DNA from: Candidatus Accumulibacter cognatus
Lineage (GTDB): Bacteria; Pseudomonadota; Gammaproteobacteria; Burkholderiales; Rhodocyclaceae
Direction of reading: 5' to 3'
DNA: 64,000 nucleotides
NCBI GenBank assembly: GCA_013414765.1
Contig: CP058708.1
Span: 2,041,553-2,105,552, forward strand
Part shown: positions 1 to 8,200 of the stretch, piece by piece
How the letters are laid out: the number at the start of each line of letters is the position of its first letter
Position numbering within the stretch: position 1 is the first letter of the stretch
Made by a program: the position numbers and the translations under genes
Notes under the pieces: model-generated
Database searches by the model: none
What the model was told of the DNA's origin: nothing
The model's input: the letters and a program-made list of their open reading frames with translations, nothing else

Positions 1-1898
1 CTCAGCCGGCGGAACTGCTGTTCTTCCGGCAAATCCTTGAGGGCGAGATGGGAGGGGGTTTCTTTACGTTGTTCCTTCAGGGCCTTGAGTTCGTCCTGCA
101 GATGTTCGATCTCGTCGTGGGCAGCGGCTTTTTTCGCGACAAAGGCCTCGACTTTCGCTGGTTCAATCGTCTCGTTGAGGTTAAGCGCGCCGAATTGGGC
201 GAGCCTGCGGCTGAGCTTGCTGGTCAGCGCGCGAACCTGGCCGTCGAGGGTTCGGCGAGCTGGGTTGACAACGCGTGCGGTATCAGGAATTTCTTCCATC
301 TGATAATCCACCAGGCGGTCCAGGGCAAAGTGTTCACGCGCATACTTGAAGAAGTTTTCCTGAGACCACCTGGCGAACAGGGTGGCCGCCAGGCGCCCTA
401 TGCCAGATTGGTAATCCGTGCTGATCAGGGCGACCTGGCGACCGGTGTCACAGACCTTGCGTATCTCGCGTACCCACACCACGCCGCCGAGCAGCGTTCC
501 CCGTTCGGCGAGTCGCATGCGTACCTGCTGGCCACGGCGAAGTTCGATCGTGGCGTCGACGAATTCCTCGGGCGACCAATCGTCGCCGGCGTACTTGCGA
601 TAGGAGAGGCAGGCAACGCGACGCGCCTTCAGACGCTTGAACAACTCTGGGCTATAGCCTTCGCGATCGAAGACCAGGGTGAAGCGATGGCGCAGCGGGT
701 CGGCCGCGAGCGCTTCGGCGCTCGGCTGGCCCGGGATGTCCCGTTCCAGCCGAGGCAGGATCTCGCCTTCAAGAACCTTGATCAGGCCCGGGTCGACGGA
801 TTGCGTGACCCGGAAGAAGGGCTGCCCGTCGATCGCGTTGACCCAGTAATCGGCGGTCGCACGCTGGCACAGCCGCTGCCGCGCGATGTAGTGGCGCGGC
901 AATTGGGTCTGCTCGCCGTAATACACCCGCACATGCGCGTCGACGTAGAGGATGCCCGCTTGTTCCGGCGCCGCCGCCATCCAGCGCCGACACAGGTCGG
1001 CACTCCATTTCTCGGCATGATCGCCCTGGCTCAGGAGCCCTATCTTCTCGCGCAGGGTGCGCACTTCGGGAATCCGATCGAGACCCAGTAACTTGCCCCA
1101 CTCGCCTGGCGCACACGAGCGCAGAGACTCGACCGATTCCAGTCGCGCCAGGGCCATGAAGGCAATCAACATCAACAGACTGTCGATCCCGTAGTAACCC
1201 GCTGGCAGCGGAAGACCCTCCGACCCGTCGAGCAATCCGACCGCCAATAAGGCAGGCAGCGCGAACAGCACCCCGCCACGCGGTACATCAACGGCCGCCT
1301 GGAACTGCGGAGCAACGGCATTCAGCCCGCCCACGCTGGCCGCCACCCGGGCAACCACGTTGCTCGCCCCAACCCCCATCGGGGCCGCGCTGTCGAGTGC
1401 GCTCCGCTCGCTCTTGGTGCTCGAGACGACCGCGCAGACCCCTTTCCCCACCGGAACATGCAGCCGTCCGGCACGCACCGCCTTCGACAGGGTGTCGCTC
1501 TTGATCCCCAGTTCTGTCGCAACGCTCGGGACCGTCTGTCCGCCGTCGAACAGGGCCTGCGCCTGCTGCAACACCTCTGCCGTCAGCACCGCCGGACCCC
1601 GGCGCCGCGGCGGAACGTAGAACCCTTTCGGCCCCTCTTGCCGATAGCGCTTCAACGCTCGCTTGACACTCAACGCCGGCACCCCGAAGGCGCGCGACAC
1701 GTCCACCACCCGAAGATGACCCTGCGCGATAAACTGCGCCGTAATCATCCGGAAGGTCGCCAAATCCTCTTCCCCATGACTAAACACCGGCAGGACGCCG
1801 TGGAAATACACGACTCGCCCGTCCTGCTTCCCGACAGACAGCAGGTCCTTGATCGGCGTCACGGCATCCGGAAAGATCGGCAACAGCAGTTGGGGCAT
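1..1898 (-). CDS. Putative HTH-containing transposase, 3' end outside the window
   Basis: The reading frame is open from ATG at 1898 to the first base of the window, about 632 codons, so the C-terminus is missing. It begins MPQLLLPIFPDAV and has an N-terminal helix-turn-helix-like part (VVDVSRAFGVPALSVKRALK, about residues 65-85). A second HTH-like stretch follows (VPSVATELGIKSDTLSKAV, about 125-145), then a long DDE-like core with ILYVDAHVRVYYGEQ and LVFDRE. I recognise the type as a putative transposase common in IS-rich proteobacteria, but I cannot name its IS family. The last 60 visible residues are charged and coiled-coil-like. No terminal repeats can be checked because the element leaves the window. 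Several ORFs on the opposite strand here are shadows. Confidence 0.75.
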   Translation of the reverse strand, partial: MPQLLLPIFPDAVTPIKDLLSVGKQDGRVVYFHGVLPVFSHGEEDLATFRMITAQFIAQGHLRVVDVSRAFGVPALSVKRALKRYRQEGPKGFYVPPRRRGPAVLTAEVLQQAQALFDGGQTVPSVATELGIKSDTLSKAVRAGRLHVPVGKGVCAVVSSTKSERSALDSAAPMGVGASNVVARVAASVGGLNAVAPQFQAAVDVPRGGVLFALPALLAVGLLDGSEGLPLPAGYYGIDSLLMLIAFMALARLESVESLRSCAPGEWGKLLGLDRIPEVRTLREKIGLLSQGDHAEKWSADLCRRWMAAAPEQAGILYVDAHVRVYYGEQTQLPRHYIARQRLCQRATADYWVNAIDGQPFFRVTQSVDPGLIKVLEGEILPRLERDIPGQPSAEALAADPLRHRFTLVFDREGYSPELFKRLKARRVACLSYRKYAGDDWSPEEFVDATIELRRGQQVRMRLAERGTLLGGVVWVREIRKVCDTGRQVALISTDYQSGIGRLAATLFARWSQENFFKYAREHFALDRLVDYQMEEIPDTARVVNPARRTLDGQVRALTSKLSRRLAQFGALNLNETIEPAKVEAFVAKKAAAHDEIEHLQDELKALKEQRKETPSHLALKDLPEEQQFRRL

Positions 1899-2252
1899 CC
1901 GATTCTCCCGCAAGATCGGCGTGGCGCCGGCCAAAAAACCGGACTATCGCCAATTTTCGGTATCTTCGCAATATCTGCCACGCCCCTCGCCATAAACCCG
2001 CGCCAGTGCTTTGTCAGCGCGCTAACCGTATGAACTACTGCGGATTCGTGATGCCACTCGTGCAAACGTCATGGCGCCGAGATCAGGTTGTCTGTGGTTA
2101 GCGCTCATGACCACTCGCCGGATTTTCTCCACGCGACTCCGTGCATGGATCTGTAGAGACCAAAGTGTCGTCAGCGCAGCACACCTGGAACACCCGCAGT
2201 TGTTGCTCAGCCGCTTCGACAACGCGCGGAAGCCGTCGTCGCCGAGAGGTCG
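1899..2252. other. Intergenic stretch, no gene seen
   Basis: This contains the upstream flank of the putative transposase and the 3' flank of the sugar kinase. Short ORFs on both strands lack a plausible start or family resemblance. One end of the transposable element probably lies here, but I could not define a terminal repeat. Confidence 0.4.
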
Positions 2253-3278
2253 TTACTCTTCGCCTACGCGCGGGGGCACGCAGCGCCGCTTCGTCTCGCT
2301 GCGCACCGACAGCAGCCGGTGGCCTGCCGGTTCGACGACCGGGCGTACCGAAACCTGCGCCATCAGCGACTCGATAGCCGGCGTTGGCGGTAATCGCCGG
2401 ACAGCTTGCGTCAGCGCGCCGAGGGCGCTGGCGGTCGCCAGGCGCGCGCAGTCCGCCAGGCTCCAGCCGCGCAGGCTGCCGGCGACGAAGCCCGCCACCA
2501 GGGCATCACCGGCGCCGACCGTGCTGTGCACCGGCACCTCGGCCGGGGTGGCCTGCAGGCATTCCTCAGCGGTGACGAACAGCGCGCCTTCCTGCCCCAT
2601 CGACACCACCACGCAGTCCAGGCCGGCAGCCAGCAGCGCGCGTGCTGCGCGGATCACCGCCAGCTCGTCACGCAGCGGCTCGCCGACCAGTTCTTCGAGT
2701 TCCGCGAGGTTGGGCTTGATCGCCCAGGGTCCGGCGGCGATGCCGTGGCGAAGCGCGTCGCCGCTGCTGTCGAGGAGAACGCGCTTGCCTGCCACCTTGA
2801 GCCGACGGATCAGGTCCGGGCAGAAAGCGGCAGGGACGCCAGCGGGAACGCTGCCGGAGAGGATAAAGCAGTCGTGATCGGGGAGCAGCGCGTCAATCGC
2901 CCGCGTCAGCGCTGCGAGGCAATCTGCAGAAGCGGCAGGGCCGGGAAAATTGATCTCGGTAACCTCTGCCGCCGTCTCGTCGAGGATCTTGATATTGACC
3001 CGCGTCTTCCCTGGGATGCGCACGAACGCATCGGTGATGCCCCTCTCCACAAAGAGCTGCTCGAAGACCCCGGCGTTTTCCCGACCCAGCAGACCAGTGG
3101 CGGTGACGCGAAGACGCAGATCGGCAAGAAAGGAGGCGACGTTCACCCCCTTGCCACCGGGGTCGCATTGCTCCGAAAGCACGCGGTTCAGGCTCCCGCT
3201 GGCGAAACCGCGAATCAGTACGCTTTGGTCGATGGCCGGATGGAGCGTAACGGTGGCGATCCCCACAGACAGGTTCAA
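2253..3278 (-). CDS. fruK: 1-phosphofructokinase-type PfkB family sugar kinase
   Basis: This is a PfkB-fold kinase that most likely phosphorylates fructose 1-phosphate, or a related sugar phosphate such as tagatose 6-phosphate, with ATP in the cytoplasm. Diagnostic pieces are the N-terminal VTLHPAIDQ, the PGGKGVNVA glycine motif about 40 residues in, SGSVPAG, the KPNLAELEELVG segment, and the C-terminal STVGAGDALVAGF anion hole with the catalytic Asp. I place the start at TTG 3278 because AGGAGGG lies 7-8 bases upstream on the coding strand; an upstream ATG at 3314 has no such site. The protein is 341 residues, about 30 longer than usual, owing to a basic C-terminal tail. No PTS fructose genes are visible next to it, so the exact substrate is inferred from family resemblance. 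Confidence 0.8.
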   Translation of the reverse strand: MNLSVGIATVTLHPAIDQSVLIRGFASGSLNRVLSEQCDPGGKGVNVASFLADLRLRVTATGLLGRENAGVFEQLFVERGITDAFVRIPGKTRVNIKILDETAAEVTEINFPGPAASADCLAALTRAIDALLPDHDCFILSGSVPAGVPAAFCPDLIRRLKVAGKRVLLDSSGDALRHGIAAGPWAIKPNLAELEELVGEPLRDELAVIRAARALLAAGLDCVVVSMGQEGALFVTAEECLQATPAEVPVHSTVGAGDALVAGFVAGSLRGWSLADCARLATASALGALTQAVRRLPPTPAIESLMAQVSVRPVVEPAGHRLLSVRSETKRRCVPPRVGEE

Positions 3279-3410
3279 GAGCCTTCCCTCCTGCCGCCTT
3301 GCCAGCGCGCGCAAGGGTCTGCCGAGCCGCGGGCTTCCCTTCGCCGTACGCTCAGCGCTACCTTCGTGAACATCGGCGCCTCAAAAAAATCGACGATCTT
3401 CCCAATTCGG

Positions 3411-3442
3411 TGTATCAACTTTCAATCGTTGCGCTGTATCAA
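3411..3442 (-). promoter_or_regulatory. Two direct TTGATACA repeats upstream of the sugar kinase
   Basis: On the coding strand of the kinase two TTGATACA words occur 24 bases apart, about 130-165 bases upstream of the TTG start. Paired identical octamers in an AT-richer stretch suggest an operator or upstream promoter element. No regulator can be named. Confidence 0.3.
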
Positions 3443-3492
3443 TTTATTTTCGCCGCTGACAGATGCCTCCTTTTGCCCGGCAACTGCTTGCT

Positions 3493-4350
3493 TCAGGCCG
3501 GGCTGGGTGTGGCTGAATCGAGATCGATGGCACCGGCAAGAAACAAGCCGGCGCCATCACATCGGTGGACCCAACGCGCGTTCGCGAGTGCGGATCGAAT
3601 CGCGACGAGATCGATCCGATGCGCCGACCGCTCCTCGTCGGCCCAGAGCCGATAGATCAGTCTTGCCGATGAATCGCCTGCTTCCGCGTCGCCTTCCGCC
3701 TCGTCATTCCCGGCATTCGAAGCCGCGTCGACTTCTTCCATCTCGATCGGAAGGCGGCGCCAAACTCCGGCGTCGCGCACGACGAGTTCGACGTCGACCC
3801 ACTGAAGCGTGGTCTGGTCGAGCGGCAGGTCGACATCGAGCGTCAGCGTGCAGAGCAGTTCTGCGGAGTCGTCAGCGCACGGTCGTTCGATCGCCGGATA
3901 ACACTGAATGACTCCCGGGAAGTCGTCGCGCGAGAGCAGGTAGTCCTTGGCCGCCGGGCGCGCGTACCACCGACCGGAAATTGAGGGCGCAACGAGGCCG
4001 GCGAGCGAGGCAAGGAGATAGCCCACCGTCAGGACCTGGCCGGGGGCGACATCGCTGGGCACCTCGATTGGGTACGAAATTTGCGGAGTATTGGGCATGA
4101 CGTTCCGGAGGTCATCGACATCGGCAAGTAAGGCAATCCGTTCCAGCCAGAGTGCCAGGTAGAGATGGACGATCTTGGTGCCCGTGCGCACGCTAACGCC
4201 AGCGCTATTGACAGAAGTCAGCCGCTTGAGCACGAAGGTCGCCGTCGCCAGTGAAGGATGGCTCGCGCACGCAGACAGGCAGCCCCGCCGGCCCTGCTCA
4301 TCTTGATGGCGAAGGACAGCCGCGAGCAGTGGAGAGACGGCGATTCGCAC
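3493..4350 (-). CDS. Unrecognised protein, last gene of the CsgG-like/CHAT operon
   Basis: This 285-residue protein has no family I recognise. I chose GTG 4350 because AAGGA lies 7 bases upstream; the frame is open to ATG 4485, but that extension overlaps the preceding gene heavily and looks non-native. With this start it overlaps the upstream gene by 53 bases, which implies translational coupling. The first 100 residues include a hydrophobic helical stretch (KIVHLYLALWLERIALLADV). The C-terminal half is acidic, with a D/E-rich linker (EMEEVDAASNAGNDEAEGDAE), and ends in AGLFLAGAIDLDSATPSPA. No signal peptide is evident. Its position downstream of the TPR-CHAT gene suggests it works with that protein; this is inference from order alone. 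Confidence 0.55.
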   Translation of the reverse strand: MRIAVSPLLAAVLRHQDEQGRRGCLSACASHPSLATATFVLKRLTSVNSAGVSVRTGTKIVHLYLALWLERIALLADVDDLRNVMPNTPQISYPIEVPSDVAPGQVLTVGYLLASLAGLVAPSISGRWYARPAAKDYLLSRDDFPGVIQCYPAIERPCADDSAELLCTLTLDVDLPLDQTTLQWVDVELVVRDAGVWRRLPIEMEEVDAASNAGNDEAEGDAEAGDSSARLIYRLWADEERSAHRIDLVAIRSALANARWVHRCDGAGLFLAGAIDLDSATPSPA

Positions 4351-5134
4351 GCGCAAGTCCTTGTCGGTGGGAACTGATCCGGCGCGCGCCGCGCATGCTG
4401 GGCAGATTCGTCTCGAGGAGAAGCATCCGCGAAATCCCGGGCAGCGTCTGCCCTTTGCAGAACAGCCAGTCGGTAAAAGCGGCAACCGCGGCTATCGTCC
4501 ACGCGCGATCCTTGAACCTGGCGTCGGCAGAACGCTCCTCCAAGCGGGCGGCCATCGCCGCGGCGCACGGACTGATCCCTTTGAGCCCGTGCAGCGTCTT
4601 TGGCAGATCCTCGCTGAGGAAACGCTCGCGAACCGCTGACGGACTGATGAGGCCGGCGGGGGGATTCCCGCCCAGGAAGCGCGCGCGGACTTCTGCCGCG
4701 TTCTCGTCGGCATCGGGAATCTCGCTCAGCAATCCCGGTGGAACCGGGGCGCGGTCCGCGCACAGCGCCGCCATCAACGCCGCGCTGGTGACGTCGTCGC
4801 CGAACTTCTTCTGCACCTCCTGGATCAGGCCGATCATCATCCGGGTCAGCACGGCATCCCGGTCGCGCTGTGCCTCACCCGAGCGTCCTACATCCTCGTA
4901 GTTCACGTCGATCGGGATGGCATTGGTCTTCCCTCTGGCGTGACGTTCATACCGCTTCAGAACCGAAAGCGCTCTTTCCGTTTGGGCCGCCACCCTTTTC
5001 GTCTGCTCCTGATCGAGGTCTGGAGCCGAAGCGCTGGAGCGGTATCTGCTGCGCAGGAAACGCCTCAGCAACACCGCATCACGGCGGAGCAGATAGGTCA
5101 GATCGGGGCCAGGTGCGGTCTCCAGTCGATTCAT
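4298..5134 (-). CDS. Unrecognised cytoplasmic protein downstream of the TPR-CHAT gene
   Basis: A 278-residue protein starts at ATG 5134 (MNRLETAPGPDLTYLLRRDA); the frame extends to ATG 5242, but the extra residues are low-complexity arginine/serine and probably not translated. It is helical and charged in the first 80 residues (RRDAVLLRRFLRSRYR, a possible coiled coil) and has no signal peptide. I recognise no domain. It begins 120 bases after the end of the TPR-CHAT gene on the same strand, and its 3' end overlaps the next gene, so the three are probably cotranscribed. The C-terminal 30 residues are arginine/serine rich and could reflect the overlap with the downstream gene. Confidence 0.55.
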   Translation of the reverse strand: MNRLETAPGPDLTYLLRRDAVLLRRFLRSRYRSSASAPDLDQEQTKRVAAQTERALSVLKRYERHARGKTNAIPIDVNYEDVGRSGEAQRDRDAVLTRMMIGLIQEVQKKFGDDVTSAALMAALCADRAPVPPGLLSEIPDADENAAEVRARFLGGNPPAGLISPSAVRERFLSEDLPKTLHGLKGISPCAAAMAARLEERSADARFKDRAWTIAAVAAFTDWLFCKGQTLPGISRMLLLETNLPSMRGARRISSHRQGLARANRRLSTARGCPSPSR

Positions 5135-5254
5135 CGTTGTCTCATTCGGTCGGAAAGAACACCGGCGCAAAGGTACGCGAAGGAATGCGGACAGGGAAGC
5201 GGGGAAACGTGGCCGGCTCCGGGTGGCCGCAAGTGCGGGCAAGAAACGAGCGGC

Positions 5255-8200
5255 TCATGACGCGGCCGGGAGGCGCAGGAAGCGGCAAACCCGCTCCCAG
5301 AGCGAACCAAGCCAGTCGGCGAACCGATCTTTCGCCGGACGTGCGGCGTACGGTTCTGGCGGAGCGTCGCCGATGAGGGTGAACGAGGCCCACAGGCGTG
5401 GGTCGGCGAAGGGGGTCTGCCATCCCTGGCGTTTGGCGTCCGCGTTGTGCTGGCGCACGGCGGTATCGAACATCTGCGCGTCGGGACCGCCAATCTCCTT
5501 GAGCAGTCGCTGCGCGCGCCGCAGCGACAGCGAGCGTAGCGTCTGCTGCGTGCTCGCCAGCGCCTCGACGGCCGATTTCGTTCGTCGCTCGGCGAACCAG
5601 AGCTGAAAGAAGAGAAGCGACGCGAGCTGGTCGGCGAAACCCAGCGCGCCGACCACGCTGCGCGCGCCGCGCGCCCGCAACAGCGGGCCGATGCCGACCG
5701 GGCCCTGCCAGCGGTGTTCGCCATCGCCGACCAGCATCGCCTCGCACGCCGAGAGGCTGATGTCGCCGCACACCGGCAAGGCGGCCAGGATCCACGCCGG
5801 CAGGTGCGGCGTCGTGCGATCGGCGGAAAGATAGCTGCGCGTCGGCTCGCCGGGGTCGAAAGCCCCATGCACGACCAGATGCGCGGGCCCCGCCGCGCAC
5901 AACGCGCGGACGAGTTCGACGATTCCGTGTGCCGGGTGCGCCTCGACCTGCATGGCGCGCGCGGCGACCGCCGCTTCCGTGCGGCCGAAGCGGCCATCGG
6001 CGTGGTCGGATGAGGCCGCGAGAAACACCGCCTGTCCGCGCTCCCCGGATTCGGATGGCGCCGACCGGCATTGCAGCCAGCTCGCCACGCTGATCTCCAG
6101 CCTCAGCTTGCCCGCCGCCGACTCGGGCTGGCCGCGCATACCCGTCACCGCCCGCGCCAACCATGGCAAGCGGCTGAGACGCGCCGGCAGGACGACGACA
6201 CAGCGCCGTTCGCCAGTCAGCAGGCCTTGTTCGCTCAGCCAGGCGAGAAAGCGGGTGGCAGGCGACGACTCGGCGACGAAATCGGCCCACCAGTCTCTCG
6301 AGGACAGCGCCGCCGGCACGTGCGTCAGTGCCAGGTGGGCCGGGGAACGCCAGGTAAGTTCCGGGCCTCCCTGCAGAATCGACTCCCAGCGGGTGAGCAG
6401 CGGTTCCCAGGCGTCCTTCGAAAAATCTTCTGCCAGCACCTGATGGCGGAGCGGCGGCTCCGCCGGACCGTCGTTCCCGGACCCGGACCCGGCCGCGGTC
6501 AGCGCGAGCACCTGCATCCGGCCATTGGCGCTCATCCAGACCTGCACCAGCGATTCCTCGGCGGCGAGGGCGCGCGCGCATTCCGCCGGGCCCGGAATCG
6601 CCAGTCCCATGCCCAGGCGGTCGATCTCGCCGGCCATCGATTCGAGGACGCTGAACAGATCTTCTCGTCGAGCCCGGTCAAGCGGCAGGTCCGGCAGCCC
6701 TTGCTCGGCTCTCCGCAGGCGTTCGAAGAGGAGGCTCAGTTCTCCTTGCAGCGCGGTGTTGAGCGCCGTTAGCGCCTGGGCGTCGGCGGCGACCCGCGGA
6801 GCGCCGACGAGCGTGGCGGCGCTGGTGAGGACGTATCGCTGCAGTTCGAGCGCACGCCACAGCGCTTCGCGGCCGGAAGCGGAAGGGACCGAGGCGGTGC
6901 CGGGAGCAAGGGCTTCCACTTCGGCAGCGAGATAGGGATGCAGGCGATCGAGCACGGCCTGTTCGCGCGCCGAGGCAAAGCCGGGAGAGTTCCAGTCCGC
7001 GGCCGGCGCGGAGAACCATTCCAGCAAGCTGGCCATCACCCCGTTGAGGTCGGCATCGCGCTCGCCGTCTCTGAGCCGGGTATCTACCCATTCCCGGAAA
7101 GCCTGCCGCAGAACCTGCTCGACATCGCGATAGATCACGGCGTCGATGGCCTGCTCCTGCGCGGTCTCGCCGGCGCCCAGGAGTTCGAGCCATCTGGTCA
7201 GACGCCCGATCGTTCCTGTCGCCGACAGGCGCCGCCAGGCGCCGTCGAGCAAGGCGATCGCCGCTTGCGGGTCGCCCTGCCGCCAGTCCAGCAGCGCTTG
7301 CCGCGTCGGCGGGTCGAAGTCGTTGGCCGGCGTGCCGAACGCCCGCGCCTCCAGACGCGGCTCTCCCGCGTCATCGATCCAGGCATACGGCGCGCGGGCG
7401 CCGCCGTCGGCAAACCAGAGTCGGTCGAGCCGGATCGCCTCGGCGAGTCCGGCCGGGTCGAGCTGCCACGGCGCCTGCAGCGGCCAGTCGCTGACCCTCT
7501 CTGCGGCCCCGAGGCTCGCCCGAACCCGGGCGAGCAGCAGCCAGCCGCAATCGGCGTCCGCCAGCCGGAGCGTCGACAGCACTTGCGCACTCGCCCAGCC
7601 GGCGAGCTTCGGGCAGGCGGCTTGCCGACCGCCGAGTTCGGGAGCGAGTGCGGCCAACTGCTGCCGGTGCTCTCGCCCGGCCTCGCCGACGAGAAAGCCG
7701 CCTAGCGTCACCAGGCGGCGTCGTTGTCGCGAGTTCGACGCAGATGCCGCCCAGCCGGCCGCCGTGCTCAGCCAATCATGCGCAAAGGCGACGCACGCGC
7801 GCCAGCCGAGCAGCGGTGATGGCGTTTCCGAGAGCGCGTCGCGGAACGCCTTCAGTGCGGTCTGGGTAAATCCATCCCGATTATCGAGACCCGATCGGCC
7901 GGCCAGGAACACCGTCCACAGCGCCGTTTCCTGCCCCGGTTCGGACTCCAGGTAGTAGGTGACGCCCTCGTTGACGAAGGCGTCCAGGACTGGCGCGCGG
8001 CCATCGGCGTCGAGTTCGGGAAACACCGGCGCGCCGAGAGCCGTGGCGCGGCGGTAGCCATCGATCGCCGCCTCCGGCCGGCCCTGCTGCCCATGGGTAA
8101 CGCCCTCGTTGACGAAGGCGCGCAGGACTTGCGCGCGGCCAGCGGCGTCGAGTTCGGGAAACACCGGCGCGCCGAGAGCCGTGGCGCGGCGGTAGCCATC

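Noticed and set aside
48-1091. 347-codon plus-strand frame
   Set aside because: It is antisense to a well-structured transposase frame running from 1898 to the window start and has no recognisable motifs.
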